Positions 26,239-33,283 of a stretch of DNA of 42,448 nt are shown one piece after another. The translations under genes and the position numbers were made by a program. Every line of letters starts with the position of its first letter. The stretch's first letter is position 1. This DNA comes from Oceanicola sp. (GTDB lineage: Bacteria > Pseudomonadota > Alphaproteobacteria > Rhodobacterales > Rhodobacteraceae): NCBI GenBank assembly GCA_022447275.1, contig JAKVBK010000026.1, forward strand, positions 1 through 42,448. The letters run 5' to 3'. Below the pieces are notes generated by a model. That model was not told the DNA's origin, searched no databases, and was given only the letters and a program-made list of their open reading frames with translations.

Positions 26239-27313
26239 GCCACTCTGGAGAGCTTTGCGCCCAATGATCTGCGGGGCAGCACTTTTGGCTGTTCTGGCCG
26301 CCTGGCCCGCATCCCCGCAGGCACAGGGCTTTGCTGGCCTCGGCAGCGCGGCAGAAGGGTTTGCCCTGCCCGAACCCAGAGCCCTCAGCTTTCCCGAAGA
26401 TCATGGCGCCCATCCCGCGTTTCGGATCGAATGGTGGTATCTGACGGCCAATCTGAGCGACGCGGAGGGCACAGATTACGGGGTGCAATGGACGCTGTTC
26501 CGATCGGCCATTGCCCCCGAGCGCGGCAGCAGTTGGCGCTCGCCGCAGCTTTGGCTGGGCCATGCAGCGATCACCACCCCGCAGGAACATTTTCCAATGG
26601 AGCGGTTCGCACGGGACGCAACCGGGCAGGCAGATGTTGTCGCCGACCCCTTTTCCGCCTGGATCGACGAATGGCAGATGACGGCGCCCGAAGGCAGCCC
26701 CGGCATTTCCGCGCTCACCCTGCGCGCCGGCGCAGAGCGCGCGGCCTATGACCTGACGCTCACAGCCGATGGCCCGCTCATTGCCCATGGCGAAGCGGGC
26801 TACTCGATCAAATCCGAAGGCGGCCAGGCCAGCCATTACTATTCACAGCCGTTCTACACGGTCAGCGGCACACTGCACCTACCAGACCGCAGCGTGGACG
26901 TGACCGGGCAAGCCTGGCTCGACCGGGAGTGGTCCTCCCAGCCTTTGGAAGGCGATCAAACAGGATGGGATTGGGTGTCCCTTCACCTATCAGGCGGCCA
27001 TAAGGTTATGGCAGCCCGGGTGCGCGACGGCGCAGGTTCATACACCTTTGGCACCTGGATCACAGCCGATGGCAGCGCCCGCGCGCTGACGGACACAGAC
27101 ATCACGCTGACCCCGCAGGAGACCCACACCGTTGCCGAGCGCACCCTGCCCACCACATGGCGGGTGGAATTGCCCGCGGAAGGCGTGGATGTGACGATCG
27201 AGGCGGTCAACCGTGATGCCTGGATGGCCCTGTCGGTGCCCTACTGGGAGGGGCCCGTCACCGTGACAGGCAGCCATGACGGGCGCGGCTATCTCGAGAT
27301 GACAGGCTACTGA
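26228..27313 (+). CDS. Secreted lipocalin-like (AttH/CrtC-type) protein
   Basis: A 361-residue protein with a signal peptide (about 10-33, ending SPQAQG). Two lipocalin-like beta domains of the AttH/hydroxyneurosporene-synthase family follow. Typical segments are RIEWWYLTANLSD near 75, HYYSQPFYTVSGTLHL in the middle and GQAWLDREWSSQPLEGDQTGWDW. The gene overlaps the permease by 11 bases and ends the ABC operon. CrtC itself hydrates carotenoids, but this protein lacks carotenoid gene neighbours, so AttH-like is the better name; a role in handing a hydrophobic cargo to or from the transporter is inferred. The ATG at 26228 is preferred to a TTG at 26222. Confidence 0.85.
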   Translation: MNAKPLWRALRPMICGAALLAVLAAWPASPQAQGFAGLGSAAEGFALPEPRALSFPEDHGAHPAFRIEWWYLTANLSDAEGTDYGVQWTLFRSAIAPERGSSWRSPQLWLGHAAITTPQEHFPMERFARDATGQADVVADPFSAWIDEWQMTAPEGSPGISALTLRAGAERAAYDLTLTADGPLIAHGEAGYSIKSEGGQASHYYSQPFYTVSGTLHLPDRSVDVTGQAWLDREWSSQPLEGDQTGWDWVSLHLSGGHKVMAARVRDGAGSYTFGTWITADGSARALTDTDITLTPQETHTVAERTLPTTWRVELPAEGVDVTIEAVNRDAWMALSVPYWEGPVTVTGSHDGRGYLEMTGY

Positions 27314-27338
27314 GCCGTTCTGATGGCGTTGGTACGGG

Positions 27339-27357
27339 CTGCGTCAGGGCGACGCAG
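27339..27357. terminator. Hairpin after the lipocalin-like gene
   Basis: A 7-bp inverted repeat (CTGCGTC and GACGCAG, five-base loop) lies 26 bases after the stop of the ABC operon. A TATTTTT tract follows some ten bases later, not immediately, so this is only a candidate terminator. Confidence 0.35.
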
Positions 27358-27361
27358 TCAT

Positions 27362-27377
27362 ATGCATATTTTTGCAT
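27362..27377. promoter_or_regulatory. Candidate SoxR operator upstream of the MBL-fold gene
   Basis: ATGCATATTTTTGCAT is an inverted repeat (ATGCA, six bases, TGCAT) 27 bases before the start codon of the MBL gene. It matches the palindrome upstream of soxX at 13 of 16 positions with identical geometry. This suggests control by the same ArsR-type repressor; it is inference from two sites. Confidence 0.5.
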
Positions 27378-27404
27378 GTCATCATGCACGCCAAGGAGGA
27401 GCCC

Positions 27405-28367
27405 ATGAAATTTCTATTCGCGTCTCTGGCAGCGTTCGCCATTACCACACTCAGCCCCTTGGCAGCATCCGCCAGCGAGGACATTCCGGACCAGTACCCG
27501 GGCAACACCTTATACGCAAAACCGGTGGAGGTGATCCCCGGCGTGTTTTCCGCGATCGGTGCCACCGCTCCCCCAACCTATGAGAACAGCGGACACAACA
27601 ACAACCTCAGCTTCATCGTCACGGGCGATGGCGTGGTGGTTGTCAACAGTGGCGCAACAGAGCTTTTGGCCCAGGCCCTACACGCAGAGATCAAGGCCAT
27701 CACCGACGAGCCCGTCAAACTGGTGATCATCGAGAATGGCCAGGGTCATGCCATGCTGGGCAATTCCTATTGGGCGGATCTTGGCGTTCCAATCCTGGGC
27801 CATGTGGATGCGGCCGATGAAATTGCAGAGAACGGGGATTTCATCCTGCAAGGCATGCGGCGCTACAATCGGGACAAGGCGGGCGAGACGCGCGTTGTCG
27901 CCCCCACCCTGACATTCGAAGACAGCTATGATGCCTCCATGGGCAACTTCACCATCGAAGTCCTGCATCTTGGGCCAGCCCATTCGCCGGGGGATATTCA
28001 GGTCTGGTTGCCGGACCAGTCCATTGTGATTGCCGGCGATATGGCCTTTCACGAGCGCATGCTGCCGATCTTTCAGGATACGCTCACGCTGGACTGGCTG
28101 GACACATGGGTGAATGCGTTCGAAGGGTTGAATGCCACCTATGTCATTCCCGGGCATGGCCATCCAACCAACATGGCGCAAGTGCGGCGCTACACCCATG
28201 ACTACCTGGTGTACCTGCGTGAGAAAGTGGGCGCCGTGCTGGATGCCGGGGGCACGCTCGAAGAGGCCTACTATGTGGATCAGACGCCCTATGCGCATCT
28301 TGATACCTTCGAGCAGTTGGCCACGCGCAACGCGGGCCACGTCTATGCAGAGATGGAGTGGGAATAG
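27405..28367 (+). CDS. Periplasmic metallo-beta-lactamase-fold protein, SoxH-like, with degenerate metal site
   Basis: A 320-residue protein with a signal peptide (about 1-25) and the MBL fold. The second half keeps His193 (GPAHSPGD), Asp212 (AGDMAF) and His251 (IPGHGHP). The HxHxDH motif expected at about 111-116 reads NGQGHA, so at least three Zn1/Zn2 ligands are lost. The sequence is otherwise family-like (GHVDAADEI after it). AAGGAGG precedes this ATG. Sox clusters of Paracoccus contain a MBL-type gene named soxH downstream of soxF; the location here, divergent and two genes beyond soxF, and a SoxR-like palindrome upstream, suggest the same role. Enzyme activity is uncertain. Confidence 0.82.
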   Translation: MKFLFASLAAFAITTLSPLAASASEDIPDQYPGNTLYAKPVEVIPGVFSAIGATAPPTYENSGHNNNLSFIVTGDGVVVVNSGATELLAQALHAEIKAITDEPVKLVIIENGQGHAMLGNSYWADLGVPILGHVDAADEIAENGDFILQGMRRYNRDKAGETRVVAPTLTFEDSYDASMGNFTIEVLHLGPAHSPGDIQVWLPDQSIVIAGDMAFHERMLPIFQDTLTLDWLDTWVNAFEGLNATYVIPGHGHPTNMAQVRRYTHDYLVYLREKVGAVLDAGGTLEEAYYVDQTPYAHLDTFEQLATRNAGHVYAEMEWE

Positions 28368-28460
28368 AGGCGCCCATCAGAGACCACAGTCTTGCACAGC
28401 TGCGATTATTGGCGGCGGCGGGCTCTCAGGTGATCGGCTGAGGCGCTGGGAGCATAGGGT

Positions 28461-28913
28461 TCAAAAAGCAGCCGCCTCGTCGACCAAATCTGACAACAGC
28501 GTTTCAACGGGGTCCATGCTGTCCGCCCGGTAGAGCGGATGACCGATCTGAACAACGCCGCCTCGATCGATCACAAAGATGGAATATGGGCAATGCACCA
28601 CGTTCATTGGATCAGCTTCCATCACTTGCCGGCTGATCGCCGCGGAGCAGAAGAGAAACACGTCAGCCCCGTCAAAAAGCACCACGTCAGAGCCCATATC
28701 GGCCCGCGTCCGCGCGAGCATATCGCCTGTGTGGGAGACATGATCAATCACAAGGCCCGCATCCAGAAGCGCGCTCTCAACCGCGAAGGTCGCATCCTCG
28801 AAGGTGCCATCGTAATCCACCAGACGCGCCCGCTCTTCTGCCCGCACAGCCGTGGCGGCAACCACGCCAGTCACAAAAAGCAACGCGCACAGCTTTGATG
28901 CCCGGATACTCAT
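28461..28913 (-). CDS. Periplasmic DUF302-family protein
   Basis: A 150-residue protein with a signal peptide (about 1-25, ending AVRAEE). The mature part resembles DUF302: an N-terminal F..ATFAVESALLDAGLVI repeat followed by VFLFCSAAISRQVMEADPMNVVHCPYSIFVI, here split for quoting. Two Cys residues lie in FLFCS and HCPYS. Function is unknown; DUF302 proteins are often near sulfur oxidation genes. The ATG at 28913 starts the signal peptide; the longer frame is not supported. It lies downstream of soxF behind a strong terminator, so it probably has its own promoter or depends on read-through. Confidence 0.78.
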   Translation of the reverse strand: MSIRASKLCALLFVTGVVAATAVRAEERARLVDYDGTFEDATFAVESALLDAGLVIDHVSHTGDMLARTRADMGSDVVLFDGADVFLFCSAAISRQVMEADPMNVVHCPYSIFVIDRGGVVQIGHPLYRADSMDPVETLLSDLVDEAAAF

Positions 28914-28952
28914 GGCAGGATGCCCCCCTCGCTTTGCCCCTTTGGCCGTCAC

Positions 28953-28989
28953 AAAAAGGCGGGGCCTTGATCCAAGCCAAGGCCCCGCC
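28953..28989 (-). terminator. Intrinsic terminator downstream of soxF
   Basis: A perfect 11-bp GC-rich stem (arms 28958-28968 and 28979-28989, ten-base loop) is followed on the minus strand by five T residues (28953-28957). It lies between soxF and the DUF302 gene and most likely ends the long soxXYZABCDEF transcript. Confidence 0.8.
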
Positions 28990-29004
28990 GCGCCTGATTG
29001 TTTC

Positions 29005-29026
29005 TCCGGGCGGATCCCCGCCCGGA
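29005..29026. repeat. Second hairpin after soxF
   Basis: A perfect 9-bp inverted repeat (TCCGGGCGG and CCGCCCGGA, four-base loop) lies eight bases after the soxF stop, before the intrinsic terminator. No T run follows. It may protect the transcript 3' end. Confidence 0.6.
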
Positions 29027-29033
29027 ACCGTGT

Positions 29034-30302
29034 TCAGCCAAACATGTCAGAGGTGATGCCCGCGTACCAGCCGAGGCTTTCCTCATAGGTGGCTTTGCGC
29101 AGGTCTGCGCTTTCGCCGGTTTTGGAAATGAAGCCATCCACCTTGGCGATCTTTTCGTCTGTCGCCTCGTAGGTTGCGCCCACTTTCACTCCGTCATCGG
29201 TGTCAATCAGTGACCAGCAGGTGTTGGAGAAGCGCGCCGGGAAGACTTGGGAGCCCGTCAGGGCACCGCGCACGGCATTGGCACAGACTTTCGCCTGGCT
29301 GTTGGCCGAGAAGCCAGATTTCGGCATATCACCCTGCGAAGAGGCATCTCCCAGCACGTGGATATCCGGGTCCGCCTTGCTCGACATATCCACCGCGTTG
29401 ACAGGGGCCCAGTTTCCGTCGGTGACGCCTGCAAGCTCTGCAATGCGCCCCGCTTTCATCGCGGGGATCACATTGACCACATCCGCCTGCACCACTTCCC
29501 CGCCAATGTTGACGGTCATGTCCGCCGGGTTCACCGACACATCATCCCCGCCAAAATCTGGCCCGAGATGCTCGATCATGCCGTCATAGTGGTTTGCCCA
29601 GCCTTCCTCAAACAAACCCTGCTTGGAGAATTTCGGCTTGGGATCGGCGACGATGATCTTGGCCGTTGGATTAGTCTCCTTGAGCATATGCGCGATCATG
29701 GACACCCGTTCATAGGGTCCAGGCGGGCACCGATAGGGGTTGGGCGGGGCCACCATCACAAAGACGCCGCCTTCGGGCATGGCCATCAACTGTGCTTTCA
29801 GCAACTCGGTCTGTGAGCCGCCCTTGTAGGCATGGGGCATCACATTCTGTGCCGACAGATCCCAGCCGGCCACAGAGCCATCGATGAAGTCGATGCCGGG
29901 GCTGAGAATGAGCTTGTCATAGGGCACTGCGCCCCCACCGGCGAGGGCCACGGTCTTGGCGTCACGGTCCACGCCGGTTGCCCAGTCATGGACGACATTG
30001 ATGCCGTAATCCGAGGCCAGCGTGCCATAGCTATGTCCGAGGCTGTCCATGTCACGGAAGCCGCCGAGATACAGGTTTGAGAAGAAACAGGTGTAATACT
30101 GGCGGGTAGGTTCGATCAGGGTTACGTCGATCGCGCCTTTGCTGTCTTTGGCGGCATAGCGGGCGGCGGTTGCGCCCCCTGCCCCACCACCCACAACGAC
30201 AAGGCGGGGTTTGCCATGACCACCAGCCATGACCATCGGCGCAGACAGCGAGGTGGCTACAGCGGCCGATGTACCGAGGAAGTTACGACGATTTAGTTTC
30301 AT
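29034..30302 (-). CDS. soxF: SoxF, flavocytochrome c sulfide dehydrogenase flavoprotein subunit
   Basis: A 422-residue periplasmic flavoprotein that oxidises sulfide, passing electrons to the cytochrome subunit SoxE. A Tat signal (RRNFLG) is at 5-10. The FAD-binding VVVGGGAGG follows at about 36-43. Cys192 (YRCPPGPYER) and Cys340 (AKVCANAV) are placed like the redox-active disulfide pair of flavocytochrome c; C72 and C362 also occur. GDASSQGDMPKSGFSAN is the second FAD motif. GGAGG lies about eight bases upstream of the ATG. It is the last gene of the long sox operon, 126 bases after soxE, with a hairpin in that gap. Confidence 0.93.
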   Translation of the reverse strand: MKLNRRNFLGTSAAVATSLSAPMVMAGGHGKPRLVVVGGGAGGATAARYAAKDSKGAIDVTLIEPTRQYYTCFFSNLYLGGFRDMDSLGHSYGTLASDYGINVVHDWATGVDRDAKTVALAGGGAVPYDKLILSPGIDFIDGSVAGWDLSAQNVMPHAYKGGSQTELLKAQLMAMPEGGVFVMVAPPNPYRCPPGPYERVSMIAHMLKETNPTAKIIVADPKPKFSKQGLFEEGWANHYDGMIEHLGPDFGGDDVSVNPADMTVNIGGEVVQADVVNVIPAMKAGRIAELAGVTDGNWAPVNAVDMSSKADPDIHVLGDASSQGDMPKSGFSANSQAKVCANAVRGALTGSQVFPARFSNTCWSLIDTDDGVKVGATYEATDEKIAKVDGFISKTGESADLRKATYEESLGWYAGITSDMFG

Positions 30303-30328
30303 TGGGTATCCTCCGTTCCTATTGGCCT

Positions 30329-30346
30329 CCCGCACTTTCATGCGGG
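30329..30346. repeat. Hairpin in the soxE-soxF gap
   Basis: A 6-bp inverted repeat (CCCGCA and TGCGGG, six-base loop) with partial outer pairing (CCTCC with GGAGG) lies between the soxE stop and soxF ribosome site. It may stabilise or attenuate the mRNA between the two. Confidence 0.4.
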
Positions 30347-30428
30347 GGATTGGGAGGGCTTCCGGTCTTGCAGCCAGATTGCCCTTACGTCAGCCTAGCA
30401 TGCCCTTTCGTTTCCTTCGTTGTTTTTT

Positions 30429-30788
30429 TTATTCAGGGTTTTCGAAATAGGCCGCCAGAGCTGCGATCTCTTCGGCGCTGAGCCGTCCCGCGATCATTTG
30501 CATGACGGGATTGGGCCGCACCTTGTCCTTGTACGCGTGGAGCGCCGTCACGAAATCCTCGCGCGGCCAATAGGCAATGGCCGGGATCTCTGTGCTGGTC
30601 TCGGTTTGATGGCACGTCGTGCATTCGCTGGACAGATAGGCCCCGTACTCCCGATCCCCTTCAATCGCGAGGATATCTTCCGCGACACTCCAGTCGGAAA
30701 CATCCGATGCATCACTTGCATGCAGAGACTGCGCCAGCATGACAAGGCCAAGGGCCACTCCCATAGATTTGAATGCACCCTGCTGCAT
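30429..30788 (-). CDS. soxE: SoxE, c-type cytochrome subunit (monoheme)
   Basis: A 119-residue periplasmic cytochrome with signal peptide (about 1-24) and one heme site CTTCH (56-60). A C-terminal Met (MQMIAGRL) may be the distal ligand. It pairs with SoxF as electron acceptor of flavocytochrome c sulfide dehydrogenase. As I recall, SoxE in Paracoccus is described as a diheme protein; this one is shorter and has one heme site, closer to the small FccA type. It starts six bases after the soxD stop; the GGAGG is some 12 bases upstream. Confidence 0.88.
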   Translation of the reverse strand: MQQGAFKSMGVALGLVMLAQSLHASDASDVSDWSVAEDILAIEGDREYGAYLSSECTTCHQTETSTEIPAIAYWPREDFVTALHAYKDKVRPNPVMQMIAGRLSAEEIAALAAYFENPE

Positions 30789-30794
30789 GGCCGA

Positions 30795-31982
30795 TTATTC
30801 CTCCATGGATTTGAGATAGGCCACCAAGGCCGTGCGATCTGCAGGATCCTTCAAACCGGCAAAAGACATCTTAGTGCCTTTGATATACGCCTTCGGTTTT
30901 TCCAGGAAGGCAGACATGCTCTCGTCTGTCCAGACAACACCACCCTCCCCAGCCTGCGCCATCGCAGCCGAGTACTTGAACCCTTCGACGCCGCCAATTT
31001 GGCGGCCAATCACATTGTTCAACTGCGGCCCGCTGCGGTTTTTCGCGCCCGCGCCGATCTGGTGGCAGGATTTGCACTTCCCGAATGTTTTCTTGCCTGC
31101 CGCCACCAAAGCGGGATCCAGTGCCGCGCCAGCCCCAGTGGCACCAGCCTCGGCGCTGTCGCTTTCGAGCGCTGCCAACGCGACAGGCTCTGGGTCGGTC
31201 GCTTCATCCTCAGGGGTCACGTCCAGCACGGTGGCGCGCATGGTGATGTCGACACTGTCCTTGCAATCCGACATGCAGGGGTCATCCGTCCAGAAATGCG
31301 CCTCTGCGGTGGGGCGGTCATCCACGATGAAGCCTTCCGCATTGGGCATGGAAACATCGAAGAATGTCTCATTCGAGAGCACGAAATCGTCTTCTACCAA
31401 ATTGTTGGAATAAAGGATGTACGCAACGATCGCGTAGGTCTCGTCATCGGTCAGCGTCTGCGCGCCCCCAAACGGCATCGAGCGGCGCACATAATCAAAG
31501 GTGGTCGACAGATAGGGCCAGTAGGAGCCCACCGTCTTGACCGGGTCTTCATCGGCCAGACTGTCCCAGCCGCCGGCAAGTTCGGGCCAATTGTCGATGC
31601 CCTCGGCAAAATCGCCGTGACAGGCCGCACAGACCTCGCCGAACACTTCCTCGCCCGTGTAGACATCGCCTGAGCCAACCGGCAGCCCGGTTCCGTCCGG
31701 CAGGATATCCCTGTCCCATGCCGCGATCTCTTCGGGCAGAGCCGCCCGGCCCAGGGCAAACACGCCGCCAGAGGCGGTGGCGGTGGCGGTGGCGTCACCC
31801 GAGGCGGCCTGTGCGGGGGCTTCAGCAATGGCAACCGGTGCCGGCTGCGGGGCGGCCACCTGAAACAGGCTGTCCGTATCAGGCACAGGCACAATGAAGC
31901 CGTCGGCCAGCGTATACGCCAAAACGAACATCACCCCGGCCCCTGCCGCGGCGGGCGCGAAGATATTAGGAAACTTCGACAT
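30795..31982 (-). CDS. soxD: SoxD, diheme cytochrome c subunit of sulfane dehydrogenase SoxCD
   Basis: A 395-residue protein. There is an N-terminal signal or anchor (about 10-30), an Ala/Pro/Thr-rich linker (about 45-75), a first cytochrome domain with CAACH (118-122) and a second, cytochrome c552-like domain with CKSCH (303-307). The first domain ends in a region with Cys236 and Cys240. SoxCD removes electrons from the protein-bound sulfane sulfur in the thiosulfate cycle. Its start overlaps the soxC end by 17 bases, so translation is coupled. The ATG at 31982 is preferred to a GTG at 31994, which has no ribosome site. Confidence 0.95.
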   Translation of the reverse strand: MSKFPNIFAPAAAGAGVMFVLAYTLADGFIVPVPDTDSLFQVAAPQPAPVAIAEAPAQAASGDATATATASGGVFALGRAALPEEIAAWDRDILPDGTGLPVGSGDVYTGEEVFGEVCAACHGDFAEGIDNWPELAGGWDSLADEDPVKTVGSYWPYLSTTFDYVRRSMPFGGAQTLTDDETYAIVAYILYSNNLVEDDFVLSNETFFDVSMPNAEGFIVDDRPTAEAHFWTDDPCMSDCKDSVDITMRATVLDVTPEDEATDPEPVALAALESDSAEAGATGAGAALDPALVAAGKKTFGKCKSCHQIGAGAKNRSGPQLNNVIGRQIGGVEGFKYSAAMAQAGEGGVVWTDESMSAFLEKPKAYIKGTKMSFAGLKDPADRTALVAYLKSMEE

Positions 31983-33249
31983 TTTCCGCGACACCTTCGG
32001 CGTTAACGTACCAGGTCTGAATGCAGTTGTTGTGGTAGATCGAATTCAGGCCGCGCACTTCGCGCAACTGTTCCTTGCTGGGTTGCACATATCCACTGTC
32101 ATCGCGCGCCCGCGACTGCAGGAACATTTCCTCTCCCCGCCAGTCGATATCAAGATAGAAGCGGGTGAGCGCCATCTTTTCGCCGGGCTTGGCCAGACGC
32201 GCTGTTTGCCAATTCTTGCCACCATCCAACGACACATCGACCGCCGTAATCGCGCCGCGCCCTGACCACGCCAGACCAGTAATGACCAGGGGGCCGTGAC
32301 CGTGGCTGATAGGCGCTTGTGGGCTGGGCGACGTAACAACGGATTTCGCATCCATGGCCCAGGTCCACTTGCGGCTGATACCGTCCGCCAGCGTATCTGT
32401 GTATTTCGAAGTTTCTTCGCGGCTTTCGACGGGCACGTCCATCACTTCGATGCGGCGCAACCACTTCACCCACATGTTGCCTTCCCAGCCCGGCACCACA
32501 AGGCGCACAGGGTAGCCATGCTCCTTGCGCAGCGCTTCCCCATTGGCCTTGAACGCGACAAGACAATCATCCAGCGCCTTCTCCATCGGGATCGAGCGCC
32601 CGTTCGAGGACGCATCCGCCCCTTCGACAAAAATCCACTTATTGGCAACGTCGCTGAGGTCTGCGCCTGCCTCCTCCAGCAAGAGCCGCAGGGGCACGCC
32701 GGTGTATTCCATGTTGTGGATCATACCATGGGTAAACTGAACACCGTTGAGTTGCGCGCCGGCCCATTCCATGCCGGTATTGGCGGCGCATTCGCAGAAA
32801 TACACGTGGTTTTCCCGCGGAAATCGCTCCAGATCGGCATAGGTGAAAACAAGCGGCCTCTCGACAAGGCCGTTGATCATCAGGCGGTAATCTTGCTTGC
32901 GCAGTTCGATGGCACCGGAATGATGGCGCTCAAATGCGCAGCCCTGGGGGGTGATCGTTCCGTCCAGCGCATGGATCGGAGTAAAATTGATCGAGCTGAT
33001 CGTATCGGCTGTGAGCCACGCCACATTGCGACGCACAACGTCTCCCTCAAACTCGATCGGCAGGCCATAGGGCACCTCATCCACCCCATGTCCCAGACCG
33101 GATGCCCAGTCTTGCACCTCTGTGATCAGCGGATCCGGGCCAGACGCGGCGCTGCTGGAGGCGGCTACAGCCCCCGCCCCCGCCGCCGCAGCACCTGTGA
33201 GAAACTGACGCCGAGACGGCGCCGGGCCCTTCTTGTCGTCTTGATCCAT
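31966..33249 (-). CDS. soxC: SoxC, molybdenum-containing sulfane dehydrogenase subunit
   Basis: A 427-residue periplasmic molybdoenzyme of the sulfite oxidase family. A Tat signal (SRRQFLTGAAAAG) is at 12-24. The Mo-cofactor Cys is probably Cys154 (CECAANTG), with the dimerisation domain in the last 100 residues. It works with SoxD on SoxYZ-bound sulfane and oxidises it to sulfone. AAGGAG lies about seven bases before this ATG, so the five-residue longer start is rejected. It overlaps soxD by 17 bases and follows soxB by 34. Confidence 0.95.
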   Translation of the reverse strand: MDQDDKKGPAPSRRQFLTGAAAAGAGAVAASSSAASGPDPLITEVQDWASGLGHGVDEVPYGLPIEFEGDVVRRNVAWLTADTISSINFTPIHALDGTITPQGCAFERHHSGAIELRKQDYRLMINGLVERPLVFTYADLERFPRENHVYFCECAANTGMEWAGAQLNGVQFTHGMIHNMEYTGVPLRLLLEEAGADLSDVANKWIFVEGADASSNGRSIPMEKALDDCLVAFKANGEALRKEHGYPVRLVVPGWEGNMWVKWLRRIEVMDVPVESREETSKYTDTLADGISRKWTWAMDAKSVVTSPSPQAPISHGHGPLVITGLAWSGRGAITAVDVSLDGGKNWQTARLAKPGEKMALTRFYLDIDWRGEEMFLQSRARDDSGYVQPSKEQLREVRGLNSIYHNNCIQTWYVNAEGVAENVEVS

Positions 33250-33283
33250 TTCAAGCTCCTTCAAGCTTTGTGGCCACGCCGCC

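Noticed and set aside
26228-27313. Reading the lipocalin-like gene as CrtC of carotenoid synthesis
   Set aside because: No carotenoid or photosynthesis genes lie nearby and the operon context is an ABC exporter, so an AttH-like name is safer.
30421-30431. T8 run next to the soxE stop as a terminator tract
   Set aside because: It is a T run on the plus strand; the gene is on the minus strand, where it reads as A, so it cannot be the terminator tail of soxE.
30420-31673. A 417-codon plus-strand frame across soxE and soxD
   Set aside because: It is antisense to clear cytochrome genes and shows no domain or ribosome site.
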